DNA from: Gloeopeniophorella convolvens
Lineage: Eukaryota; Basidiomycota; Agaricomycetes; Russulales
Direction of reading: 5' to 3'
Assembly: GCA_022496205.1 (NCBI GenBank)
Contig: WTXD01000142.1
Location: forward strand, 1 to 29,138
DNA: 29,138 nt
Below, piece by piece: positions 1 through 10,589 of this stretch. How positions within the stretch are numbered: the first letter of the stretch is position 1; every line of letters begins with the position of its first letter. The notes under the pieces were generated by a model, which was given only the letters and a program-made list of their open reading frames with translations, did not search any database and was not told the DNA's origin. Made by a program: the position numbers and the translations under genes.

Positions 1-3000
1 TGGCCCCAGAGGCGACGGAGGCGATGTGGATAGACAATGGAAGTGGCGAGCCTAGGGAGGAACGAGGAGGCGGTGGCGACGAATAGATCAGTAACGTGAA
101 AACGTGACTTTGCGGCGGCGTTGCACGCGCAGCGCACGCATACTCAAGGGTGCAGAAAATAAACATCACCGAAAACAGGCGGGCCATGGAATGAGGTGGG
201 TTTGGCACATTGGCACATATACACGTGCTGGACGGGGCATCGTCATTCGATGGCACAGCGGTCGCGAGGCAAGAAGCCAACTCACAGAAGCATGGCGCGG
301 CACTCAGTCCGGCGTCGTCCCTGCGCAGCCCACCCGACGTTATAGAACCTGGCCGTCCCGCACATGGGGAGCGATCTCAGGGGCTAGCACGTCGACGGGG
401 CGTCGAAGGGTTCACCAGGTGTCATGGCCACGGCCACCGGCGTGGATCATTCTCAAAACCACGTTGCTTCCGCTTCGCGGGGCTGTGGAGGTGTGGCCTT
501 GCGCCGTATGGATTGGGGCATGTAAAGTGACGGCCGGTGGGCGCATCGCCCGGGTGCTGTTCTGATTCTCATGTTGTGAACTTCTGGATAGGAGGTTCCC
601 CGGGCTCGACTTCCCTGGACGTAATATCGGGTGATGAGCTACACGATCTCTAGTAGAAGTATGCAAGCAGGAAGACTCCCCACATTTACTGCAGTTTACT
701 GAGAACGCTAGACCCGGACAACCCATGGAAGCTAAGCCCGTGTGCAATAGTGGGCAATATGTTGAGTTTTTCGTCGAACGGACCTTTGGGAGAGGGACCG
801 GCGAGTGTCGAATGCCAAGGGTGATGGCCATGCCGGAGGATTTAAGCACATTCAGTGTTCCGTTGATTGGCACGAAGTCTTCGCTGGCCACACAGTACTG
901 AAATCTGTGCGCGGTGCCTCTGCTCGGCACGCTGCGGCACACTCAGGTCTTGGGATATGACACTGAACCCGGCACTCGACCTAGTAGGGCCACTCAGTTA
1001 CAGGATTAGCAGTTGAAACGTTGATATCTTGCACGAAACAACTTTTAACTTTGGCCAGAGGAACTCTCACTGCTTGTCCGCCCTCTTTGCCAGGCGATTG
1101 GGAGGGTGGGAACTGACGAGGGCAAAGTCAGCGAATTTTGCGCTGGTCCAACGAATGCATACCGCAACGGCGGGAGACACTGCTCGGAACTGGTTCGAAC
1201 GTGGCAAGTTCAATCGGTCCTCGAACCTCCACAGAGGAGTAGATCCATTGATCCCAAACTACTGCCAAAGGTCCGTACATCGTAACCATATACATTCTTC
1301 TCCCCACCAGTGGCCCACGACAGCCCCAGCGGTCCCGTGGAGTTGGTGTTTATATCACCGCATGGAGTTGCTCAGCAGTGAGTGCCAGTGACGCAAGTCG
1401 TGCCGTCAGGCTGTTGCTGGCACTTGCTGTTATTCAGACTAACAAGATGCGCGATTTCGGCCCGGTCGAGGAGATGCACACTTGGACCCCAGGGTGTAAC
1501 CCTTGTTACTTATTTCCCCGGGGCCTTTCAGAACGACAATTCGTTAGCCTCGCTTGGACCGGAGTGTTAAACAAGGCCTGGATCACCTGCAATGAACCTG
1601 AAGTACCCTGACCAGCACCATTCGTGTACTTCGTCGCCTTGGCTTGGGAGTCGCTGGCACTGCTGCCTCTGGTGGTGGTACCAGGGGCTAATCTTGGTGT
1701 CTCTTAGAAGTAAATATAGTCAGAACCGTTGAGACGGTGGCCATAGGGCTTGCATGAGCGTCTTACTGCGTCGCACCGCACTTGCGCAAGGAGTGTTCGC
1801 AACGCCCATAGCTGGTAGACGTTGGGGAGCCCGATGATCCTGAGGTGGAGTGCAGGAAGGATTCTGGCGACAAGGCATTTATCTCGGAAACTTGTGCCTT
1901 GAGGCTGGAACGTGATGCATCCTACTAGGAGTTATCGCGGCGCTGGTGCCAACTTCATCGCATGGGTGCCATATCGTGGCGGCGTCAGGACTGTGACCAC
2001 GCACACGGTCATAAGTCACAAGGTACTTCCAAAGTGATGACCATGAATAGAGGCAGACTTACATGGTTGGGCGAGGTCCGACGTTCAGGAGTGCGGAAGG
2101 ATCGCGAATAGGGTTCTGGAGAGGCGCACTTGGTCACGGACAGGTCAGATTACTCAGGATCTGAAGCAAGGTAGGTTGGGCGCTGCCAGAGGCTGTTGGG
2201 AGAGAAGCCAAGATCGGAGCTTGAATTATAGCTTAGCGTTTACATAAGCATGGCTGCCTCGACTGTTACGTTACGACTATGCCGTGATGATGGTGCCAGC
2301 CTTGGTGTCAGCACGGTCCAGATTTTTCCGGCGCTGCCAGGTTCGTTCCAACGATTGGTTCAACTTCTTCCTGCAGTCCGGCGGCTTCACCTACCCCCTT
2401 TCCGCAGCTCAATCCTTCAGCTTATCTTGCGACCCGCACGGTCTAGAAACCAAGCGCGGTGTGGACTGCCATTACCTAGCCTCGGAGGTGGTATGCGGCG
2501 TGCGCAAACAGCACGGGACTGCGGGACTCATCACCGCACTAACCTTGCACCAACGGCACGGTGCACCATGCCGTTTTTGGTGAGCGTCTGTCGGCACCCG
2601 AAGGCCTTCAGTTCTGTCTCGCCATACTTACTTACCATGCGTAGACAGTCTTTGTTCGTCACCCACCCCTTTTTGGATCGTCTGCACGGTTGCTACTCGG
2701 TGGGTCATGTATACTTTGTTCATAATGATTCGGACTTTTCAGAGGGAATGCACGAGGCCTTCTTCTGAGATGTATGCTGTTGACTACTACATCAACGTCA
2801 AGTGATATATCTTTTGAGGTGTGCCAGTCGAGCGCCAGTGCCGTGATGTGCCCACTTCCGGGCATAAGTAGAAGGTGAGGCTTATGCGTGGACTACGCGT
2901 CGCGCCTGTACGGGGCCTCCCGTTGTAAGCCATATCCCCGGGAAGGTCAAAGTATCATGCCAATGGTGTCGGCTGTCGAGGGTGCATTGGTTTCCATGAG

Positions 3001-3744
3001 CACTAAGTGAGTGAAACTCGTGCCATCTGAGGACGCAAGGCCTTTTTTGATGCCAGGGCTATCAGCAAGCAGGACAGAAGTCGATTGCGGCAGCAGGCTC
3101 CAGCAAGCCAATTTATATCGCAAATGAACACACAGAACGACGCTATAACCTACCGAACCACTTACAAGGCAACAGGATGGCCGCCGCGGAGCACCAGAGC
3201 TTTGACCTCTTTCAAACCGATGCTGGTTCAAGTTGGAACACACCTACTTATATTTTCTTTCAGGATGATTCAGGCATCTCAAACGCTTCTTTCAGCGACA
3301 TGAGATCCCTCGTTACATCGAGCCACGATCCACTACCATAACAAATCCCCAGTATTCCAGGCGGGTAACCACGCGACCTCCTTGTGGTGTTTGTCGTGTA
3401 TTCTGGCGCTGACTTTGGCGGCTCTTCCACTGGCATATGTATAGGTATTAACCCTGTGGATTGCCTCCGATGCGCCAAGCTTCTTGTAACGAGGCGCTCC
3501 GAGGCTTGATCCCGATACTGCTGCTCAACTTGTCAGCGCCCAGTCCGCAAACCCCAAACTCCATCATTTCGTAATCGGCGCAAAGCAGTCAGACTGGCTG
3601 GCGCGAGGCACTGCCCACTTTGGAGTTGAACCAAGTACGATCGTATCGCGCTTCTTCCGAATCGATGCCTCTTCGACTTCATCCTACCTCATTCTATCCC
3701 CTGTCGGATCTGAAACAGCCCCTTGCCGAGTATGGGCGCTTGCC
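1..3744. other. Stretch without a supported gene
   Basis: I read both strands and found no frame with a recognisable domain, a credible chain of splice sites or sustained coding composition. Open frames are short and overlap one another. Two places look faintly coding. One is a plus-strand ORF at 3177-3341, listed separately. The other is a short cysteine-containing minus-strand frame ending near 1378. No terminal repeats, transposase motifs or long tandem repeats were seen. This may be intergenic DNA or a decayed gene or element. Confidence 0.5.
3177..3341 (+). CDS. Doubtful small ORF, 54 aa
   Basis: An ATG-initiated frame of 54 codons ends in TAA. Its composition looks more like protein than the surrounding DNA: a mixed, hydrophilic sequence beginning MAAAEHQSFDLFQTDAGSSW and ending SSHDPLP. 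It has no signal peptide, no membrane segment and no terminal CAAX box, so it is not a mating pheromone precursor. I recognise no family. It could be an exon of a larger undetected gene, because a pyrimidine-rich stretch ending in CAG lies inside it at 3254-3263. It could equally be chance. Confidence 0.15.
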   Translation: MAAAEHQSFDLFQTDAGSSWNTPTYIFFQDDSGISNASFSDMRSLVTSSHDPLP

Positions 3745-3752
3745 ATGGATCC

Positions 3753-3758
3753 TATAAA
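3753..3758 (+). promoter_or_regulatory. TATA-like box of the alpha/beta hydrolase
   Basis: TATAAA lies 43 bp before the ATG at 3796 in the context CCTATAAATT. An in-frame ATG at 3745 lies upstream of this box, so a transcript started by it would exclude that codon. This supports 3796 as the start. Confidence 0.4.
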
Positions 3759-3795
3759 TTGCCTCGCAGGAGAGCGTCCACGCTGCCGACACCAA

Positions 3796-4842
3796 ATGTC
3801 CTCTCAAAAGAACATCTTGCGCTCTGCAGACGGGACTCGCATCTTTGCCGAAGCAACGGGAAATCCTGCCAACGCGCATCTCGTCCTGGTCCATGGAATA
3901 GGTCTTAGTGGTGCCGTGTTTGACAGATTCTGTGCGGACGACCGCCTTAAGGGCCTATACATTGTAAAGTCGTCCTGCGCGCACAATTTATTGTCTAATG
4001 ATGGACCGCAGGTTCGATATGACTTGCGTGGCCAAGGGCGGAGCGATAGGCCATTGGACGAAGCGGCTTACTCTTCCGAGCGATTTGCTGAGGACTTTCA
4101 AGCTGTCGTTGATGCATTCAAGCTCCAGAAGCCCGTTGTTGCTGGATGGTGAGTTCCGATAACATAGTTATTCGCCAGAGGTGCTTACCGTAGGACATAG
4201 GAGCTACGGGGGTGCGTGGATCCTGTAGGCCGTGCTCTCTAACTGACATCGATTAGGCACCCTTTCTGCGGACATCATCGCGCACCTCCCGCCCAACACT
4301 ATCTCTGGATTCCTCTTCATCAGCGCTATTCCCTACGCGGGTCCAATACTTGAGGTCTTTGGGAGTAAGACGGTGATGTCCGCGATAGAGGGAATGTCTT
4401 CCCTAGAGACTATCACCTGCCGTGCCGCCACGAATCGCTTTGTGGAAACGTTGTTTAACCGCCCTGCGGATGCGCCTTATTCGGTGAACCGCATGTACGC
4501 TGGGCATTCCACCGCCGCAGAGATATGGGGCTTCCTCTGTACCCGCAAGCAGGACGAATCCAGCATCTGGGAGGCGGGGAAAGCTGGCTTCCCGGTGTTC
4601 CTGCTGTTCGGGACGGCAGATCAACAGGTCATCGGAGAGAACGTGTACAACTTCATGCGGCCCCGGTGCACGAACTTGTCAGTGTGCAAGATTGAGGGTG
4701 GTAGCCATGCATTGCACGAAGAGTACCCGGATCAAACGATCAAAGCCATTCTTGAGTTCGTCGATAAGGTCGCAGGGAAGGTGAGCAGGACTTCGATAAC
4801 GCCTCGTGGTGGCTGACATACTTCTCCCAGAGCTATGCGTAG
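3796..4842 (+). CDS. Alpha/beta-hydrolase fold protein
   Basis: Exons are 3796-3963, 4012-4148, 4201-4211, 4257-4780 and 4831-4842 (introns 48, 52, 45 and 50 nt), giving 283 aa. The fold is clear. LVLVHGIGLSG carries the oxyanion HG motif, YDLRGQGRSDRP follows, and the nucleophile elbow GWSYGG has Ser103. The acid is Asp227 in LLFGTADQQV and the base His256 in GGSHALHEE. There is no signal peptide, so it is probably an intracellular esterase, lipase or epoxide-hydrolase-like enzyme; the substrate cannot be told. The elbow is split across a tiny 11-nt exon. The last intron is optional: reading through it gives a stop at 4816 and a slightly different tail. An in-frame ATG at 3745 could add 17 residues, but the TATA-like box argues against it. 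The gene converges on the protease downstream. Confidence 0.88.
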
Positions 4843-5549
4843 CTAGTAATAGAGATGGGCGCTAGCTGGGGACATATTTCCACCTTCACGTTGGATGTAT
4901 CTGGCCATCGTACTGTGGTGGTGCCCTCCGCGCCATATGCCGATTTTCTACGGTCTATTACATCAGTAGTCATTACGTTAATGAGAATGCATCTTCGATA
5001 CGGCCGAACCGCGAGGTCCAAGGGGTTGCATACGTATCCGATACCACGTTGAAGGGATCCGTTCCACGAGTGGCTGGCTCTTCTCAGAACTCATTCAGAA
5101 GACTAGCTCGCCAGTTGAGAGTGGATCTACTACTACCGTGGTACGTAGTTTGGTCCTGGATAGATTTACGCAGATCATCCCCACCTTTGGATGTCCCCGA
5201 GAGCCTCAGGACACCCGACAGACCAGCAACGATATTTATGAAGGCAAAAGGTACAAAAAGAACCATCGAAGTTGAATCTGATTAGATGTGGGTTACATCG
5301 GGAGGCGTTCAGGGTGCTCGCGCGAAGGCACTTGAAGGACTCCGCGAGGGGTCCGTTCAAGGACCGCAGATGCAGTGCTAACTCAAACCCGGAACCGTCA
5401 CGCATGTTGTGCACAATGAAAACGAACCCTAATATTGCAACACAATTTCTTCCTGAGACCAATTGTACACAAGAGATGTACAGACAAGATGTACACGACA
5501 AAATGAGAATCAATGGCGTCGGTAGTAACCTGACCCTTTTGGCTATGAA
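4843..5549. other. Intergenic region between convergent genes
   Basis: These 0.7 kb separate the 3' ends of the plus-strand hydrolase and the minus-strand protease and should hold both 3' UTRs and termination signals. I see no gene, repeat or RNA here. Open frames on both strands lack coding character. Confidence 0.6.
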
Positions 5550-7641
5550 TTACAATCCGACCGCGGCGAGCAGCTTTGTCCAGTTGGGGGAACCAAGGCC
5601 GGTGACCTATCGAGCGCCGCCTGGGTCAGCAGGACGAAGGCTAGATCGGAAGAAGACACATACCGGGTCCCAGCCAGCAGTCGCGGGGAAACCATTCGTA
5701 TTGCATCCGGGGTTGCTGCCTGAGGTGATGTCGTTCAGCGCACTGGCGCCGGTGGAGTACAGGAATGGGTTCAGGAAGCCGAGCACGGGTTTGCCGGCAG
5801 CGATGAGGCGGTCGTTCAGCAGTGAAATGACGCTGGCAAAGATGGGGCTCGCGCAGCTGGTCCCCTGGACTGGCTCCTCCGATCCCTCAAGGATGATCTC
5901 GACGGCGTTGCCGGCGGCGGCGATATCAGGGAACCCACGGCCGGTCGTGTTGAATTTGCCCGAGTTGGTGCGGCCAAGTTTGGAAAGGTAAGCAGACTTG
6001 GCGGAGACCTGGTACGACGGGGTGGCGAAATAGTTCGAGAAGCCACCGGAAGAAAAGTCTGCGGCAGTCTCCGGGTTCACGTTTTGGGTAGCGCCAACGG
6101 AGGTCAGGCTACCCAACCGAGGAGCGTCAAGATGTATGGCTACGGTGGCTAGAAAGCGAAACGACGCACAAGGGGCAACCGGAGGGGAAGGTGGGAACGA
6201 AGGTCGTGCAACTTTGGTCCTGAGAGCCAGAGACACCACCATCACCAGAGGCGAAGAGAATGCTAACGCCACGGGCACCAAGGGACATGTAGGCATTGCA
6301 CAAGGTGCTATATGGCACATTCAGCAAGGCATTGCAGGAAGGAAGTAAGGCACGTACTTAGCCAAGGAACGCGAAATTGTGCTCTCATCTTGGCCGTAGC
6401 TAGTTGTGAGGACTTGCGGGGGCGCGTTTTCGCCGCTCAGGAAGTTGACGATGTCAAGGAATCCTTCGAGGTCGCCATCCTGGAAGTCCTCGCCAACAGA
6501 GATGAAGAAGGTGGGTACATTCGACGCGATTCCGATGGTATATTGAACATCGAGGTTCTTGGAAACCAGTCAGATCACACTTACAAAGTAGCGTAGCAAC
6601 AACGTACCGCTTCAAGAGAGGCCTGTCTCGGGTTCTGGGGGTTAGACCCACCATCAATGGTTTGGAGGGTGAAGGTATTGGTAGAGGGAAGGTCGGTGCG
6701 GAAGGTTTCGAGGAAATCCTGCAATAGATGATGGCTCAGCCTCGAGGCAAATCTCCTGACGACTGTTATCGTACGTACCTTGAGGTCAGCCTGGTTAGCG
6801 AAATTCTCGATGAAACCAGAGACGGCGAGCTTGTTGGAGGACTGGGTGGCCTTGGTGGTCGGGATGCCGTAGAGCTGCTGCAGGCAGCTGGGCGTCACCC
6901 TGTTGTTGCAAGATGAGGGCGCAGCATTCGCAGATAAGTTCCCATTAATGACAGGAACCGCTTTCGCGGGAGAGCTTATAATTGGCTTCGGGCCGCGTCC
7001 AGACTTCGGGAACCTGTGGACATGTCAACCCATCGTGGCATTCTAAGGAGATTTGTGGCATACGTGGTGGTGGGGTGCACGAGCTCAAGGTGGCCCTGAA
7101 GCGCAACCGGGATGGAGTAGGCCAGAGTGCGGACCGTGGTTTCGCCCGTAGCGTCATGGACGAAGGTCGTGAAGTCCGCGTCGAACAGATCGTTGGCGTG
7201 GGAGACGTTCGTCTTGACTCCGAGCCAGTCACCGAAGGGCGAAAGGACGGTGGCCTCGAGGCCATTGTCGGAAAGCCACTGCTTGACCGCCGAAGCGGAC
7301 TCCGGTTTGGGAGCAACGTAGGAGCCAACCTGACAACGACCAGTTAGTGAGAGTATGGCAACTCAGTGGCTATTATAGCATACATCGTCCTTGGACAGCC
7401 ATTGACCATACTCGGCGCTGCTGGGGCTGCTGATTTCCAAGACCCTGTCCTGCAGACCCTCGATGTCGATCTGAGCGAGGGCGATGCGCAGGCTCAGCGT
7501 GGTGTCAGCCGGCGCGGGGCCCTTGCTGGTGAAACCTTTCGGCACATTGTCACGACGCTCATGCAAGCGCATGTCGCGCTTGACCTGCGCTGCGAGAGCG
7601 AGGGTGATGAGCGAAGAGAGAACGGCGAGTGTCTTGACCAT
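5550..7641 (-). CDS. Sedolisin-type (S53) tripeptidyl peptidase, secreted
   Basis: Eight exons read on the minus strand: 7384-7641, 7064-7329, 6779-7013, 6608-6718, 6358-6557, 6170-6307, 5664-6108 and 5550-5606. The introns are 50-61 nt and the product is 569 aa. Residues 1-18 form a signal peptide (MVKTLAVLSSLITLALAA). A kumamolisin-type activation prodomain follows, to about residue 190. The mature domain keeps the S53 set: Glu289 and Asp293 (EANLD), Asp379 in FASGDGG, and Ser487 in QGTSCASP. A C-terminal Asp-rich, calcium-binding-like segment ends GWDPVTGLGSPNW. The family acts at acidic pH outside the cell, removing tripeptides from N-termini or cutting internally. Length and motifs match intact fungal sedolisins and nothing is broken. 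A TATA box lies 59 bp upstream. Exact specificity (tripeptidyl peptidase or aorsin-like endopeptidase) cannot be read from sequence. Confidence 0.95.
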
Positions 7642-7699
7642 GTCTGGTGTAGGAAGAGCTAGGGGGGCACTTGCTGCGGTCTTGGAACCTCGAGCCGCA

Positions 7700-7706
7700 T
7701 TTTATA
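7700..7706 (-). promoter_or_regulatory. TATA box of the sedolisin gene
   Basis: On the minus strand this reads TATAAAA, 59 nt before the start codon at 7641. The strong match and spacing suggest a regulated, TATA-dependent promoter, as is common for secreted hydrolases. Confidence 0.55.
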
Positions 7707-8463
7707 CGCGCGTAGCAGCAGCCTCACTGTGTATTTGCATCGAGCCCCAGATAAAGACCGCATGCTGCGACTGCGGTACCCGAGGTAGCATAGGGAGACC
7801 GGAACAGCCCGCAGGCGGTCGGCAGTCGAACTGACGTCTTGCGAAGGGTTTGGACAAGAGAGACCACGCGACAAAAGCTGATCTTGGGTGGATAGCACGC
7901 GGCCAGGATATGCTGGGGCTATGGCGAGCACAATGGCGTGAGGGAAAGATAGTCAGAATGGAGGTGTAAACCTGGAGTTGTGCATGACCCACTCGGCCAC
8001 ATGGCGCGACTCGGGCTGAGCGCTCTGAGCGCTGGCACTCGGAGAGCCAGAGGCTCGTCGAAGTTCTGCACGCAGGGAGACCCTGCTAGATCGGCTGTGC
8101 TTCCCCACAAGACCCCCGATGCTTCCTGCGCGCTTGTCCCCACCATCGTTATCTAGAGACGCAGACCGCATGGCTTCTTTCCGTTAGCATATTCGAGACC
8201 GGGCGTCGTGAAAAAGGCTAATTCACTTGCAAAAATGTTGCCGATCTTCTCTCACGGAAGTGTGCGTGGCCACGGCAAGCAGCAGCGGGTTCGAGTGCCT
8301 GCTGGAGATGGACCAGCTCCCTGGAGAGAGGACAAGTGTGCGGTATGGAGATCTCAACTCATGAAGAGAATGAAGGGTGTATGCACCAATGATAAGGATG
8401 GAACCCGGGTTCCGCTGTCGCGAAGCCATTATGCAGAATAACTCCTGGAGCGTCAGCATTTTT

Positions 8464-8663
8464 GACCGGTCTAATCCGGAGTACATAATTGACCATCGCA
8501 AATCCTCCACAGACGCATGCTACAGTGATGGCTGGTCGGGAACGTACCGGTGATCAAAATGCTCTAATGGCACGAAGTAGTTGGCGACCATGGTGGCACT
8601 ACGCCGCAGGTCAATGACTCGCGCACGCGATTCGACCGGTCAGACCGGTCGCCGGCCGCCGGT
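8464..8663. promoter_or_regulatory. Cluster of GACCGGTC palindromes
   Basis: The 8-bp palindrome GACCGGTC occurs at 8464-8471, 8634-8641 and 8643-8650. A further ACCGGT core lies at 8546-8551, and GCCGGCC and CCGGTC variants follow at 8652-8664. The site lies 0.8-1.0 kb upstream of the protease start codon. Palindromic CGG/CCG half-sites are the usual targets of fungal Zn2Cys6 regulators. That is an inference; no factor is named. Confidence 0.35.
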
Positions 8664-9021
8664 CACCAGAGACTTGGCGCACTACGGCACGTGTCCACTT
8701 TGGTAGTCCCGAAGAAGAGGCCAATTGAGTCGTCCATACGCTGGATAATCAGACGCATTTAACATTGTTTTGAAGTTGCATTGGCAAGAGCATGAGGACG
8801 CTCCGCAGCGTGTCCAATATACAGCCCGAAATTATTCTATTTGAAACCCATTGGGCGGAGGTTCGAGCCTCCAGCCTGAGTTGCCGTACCGAAGCCCCGA
8901 CAAAGCCTTCGCGATGACATTCATGTGCTACAGACATTTAAACGCAGACTCTTAATATATTACATCCCATATTGAGAAAGGCATGATTAAACCATAGCTG
9001 GGCGTATTCTGATGGCGAGGG

Positions 9022-10589
9022 TCAGAGCCGCCCAAAAGGGTGCTCCCGGTTGAACACTCCGGAAGGGCACTTGTAGCTGAAGGGCATCTCAGGCTTGTCA
9101 AACATAAGTGCGTCCTCCCAATAAAGGGATCCAAGAGGAGCCTTCGGGAGGTGCATCAGCGCTGGGAAAAGAGAGCAAAAGTCAGCCAAGCCTCCAGCAG
9201 GCCAACATCAAATGCTCACGTCGGTTCAATCGCTCCGCGACGAATGTCCAATTATTCCTGGAGGAGGTTTTAACCCTGCGCTGGCAGGTGATAGACACGC
9301 GGACTCACCTCAAGTGCGCGAAGTATTGGTGCTGAGTCAGGCCGTTGAGGGTCAGACGGTCCTTATCTTCCACCCGGAGTAGCTAGAAGCGGGGGCTTAG
9401 CTCCACTCGGTAGCAGATCCCTCGAAGCAAGGTGCACATACTTGCGTGATCACGTCCCGCATGCCCTCGTCGTCTATGTCCTGCCGGGCAATCGCGGGGA
9501 TGTCCCAGCCCCACACTTGATTCTTCACACATAGCGGGTCAGCAGAGAAGAGGCGCTAGCAGCCCACGGCATCAGTACACCAACCTCCTCGAGCGTATAG
9601 CACATAGCAGGACGCACCTTCCCAGCAAACATCTCGTAGAGGACGACCCCCAGCGACCACATGTCCGCCGCGCAAGTGAAACTGCCCCCCGAGTGCGCGA
9701 TGAGGATCTCGGGCGCCTGGTACGCGTACGTTCCGCCTGAGCCGTAAAACGTGAACTCCTCGAGCTTCTTGCCCGCGTCTTCGCGCGGGTGAGGCATCAC
9801 GGCGCCGCCAAAGTCCGCGATGGCGAGATGGCCGTCGGGCGTGACGAGGATGTTGCTAGGCTTGAGGTCGCAATGGACAATGCGCCGGCTATACAGTTCG
9901 GACATGGCCAAGACCTGAGAGACGTCAGCAAACGCGCTTGGGCAGTGAAGGGCTGTGCGCACAAGTTCCTCAGCCCACTGGCGTAGAAGAGTCGTTGGGA
10001 GCGGAGTGCGGCCGTAGATGGCGTGACCCAGCGTGTTGGGATAGTATTCCTACGTCACGATGTGAGCGCCAAAGCAACGCTCGGTGCAACTAGCACTCAC
10101 CATAACCAGGTACAGGTTGTATTCGTCCTCGAAAATACCTCTAGACTGTGCGAGCATGATGCTATCCTTCCGCGTATTCTCGATCATAATCTGGCTCTCC
10201 ATATCGCATGACTTGCGCAGCGCGGGGTTGGCGAGCAGATGCCTCTTGCTGTACACCTTGAGCGCTACGGATTTGGTGACAGACTTGCTGGCGGCGGTGG
10301 CGAGCGCAACTCGGCCGAATCCGCCCGCACCGAGGAGCCCATGAACGTAGTACTTGCAGTCCCCATCGCGGAGGATGGGACCCGCGGGTCCGAGGGGTCT
10401 TTCAATCCTATTTGGAGAGACAAGGGGCAGAGAAGGGATAGCGTGGGAGGGTGGGTAGGTGGAAGGCGTGCTCGAGATGCTATCAGGGATCGAGCCTACA
10501 GACCTGAGGCCAACGAGGGCGGGAGCCGGGGAAGGAGCGGCCGGGGAAGGTTGCATATGCTGGTGACTGCAGGCCATCAAGAGCGACAT
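9022..10589 (-). CDS. Ser/Thr protein kinase (orphan, non-RD)
   Basis: Exons on the minus strand are 10101-10589, 9963-10049, 9618-9914, 9442-9555, 9309-9382, 9220-9257 and 9022-9161, giving 412 aa with every junction in phase. The first 75 residues are Ser/Pro-rich and disordered. The kinase domain shows the Gly loop GAGGFG (87-92), the ATP-binding Lys111 in VALKVYSK, the catalytic loop HCDLKPSN (Asp208, with Cys where RD kinases have Arg), DFG at 226-228, YQAPE, and DMWSLGVVLYEMFAGK. All catalytic residues are present, so it is probably active. It belongs to the expanded, poorly assigned kinases of Agaricomycetes; substrate unknown. The start is uncertain. The first exon is open upstream to an ATG at 10916, which would add 109 residues including a hydrophobic segment. 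The last two introns (9258-9308 and 9162-9219) are inferred from coding continuity. Confidence 0.8.

Larger units (their letters stand above)
7642..9021. other. Intergenic promoter region of the protease
   Basis: The kinase upstream ends at 9022 on the same strand, so these 1.4 kb should mainly be the protease promoter plus the kinase 3' UTR. Besides the TATA box, the notable content is a cluster of ACCGGT hexamers between 8464 and 8663. No coding frame is supported. Confidence 0.5.

Noticed and set aside
412..942. Minus-strand frame of 176 codons near the left end
   Set aside because: No recognised family, no splice context and random-looking composition.
1378..1500. Cysteine-containing minus-strand tail resembling a small secreted protein or cellulose-binding module
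   Set aside because: Cysteine spacing does not match CBM1 or hydrophobins, and an upstream stop leaves only a short fragment.
8855..8880. Second tRNA-like string GGTTCGAGCC
   Set aside because: The stem pairs only with a six-base loop and there is no matching D-arm or acceptor stem.
9162..9308. A single 147-nt last intron for the orphan kinase, ending at a stop at 9098
   Set aside because: Splitting it into two introns of 51 and 58 nt around a 38-nt exon gives a normal kinase end (WTFVAERLNR) and a longer coding-like tail, so the two-intron model was preferred.
9523..9617. Kinase intron acceptor AAG at 9523-9525
   Set aside because: The acceptor TAG at 9556-9558, with a TACTGATG branch site, adds RLFSADPLCVK, which fits the kinase family better.
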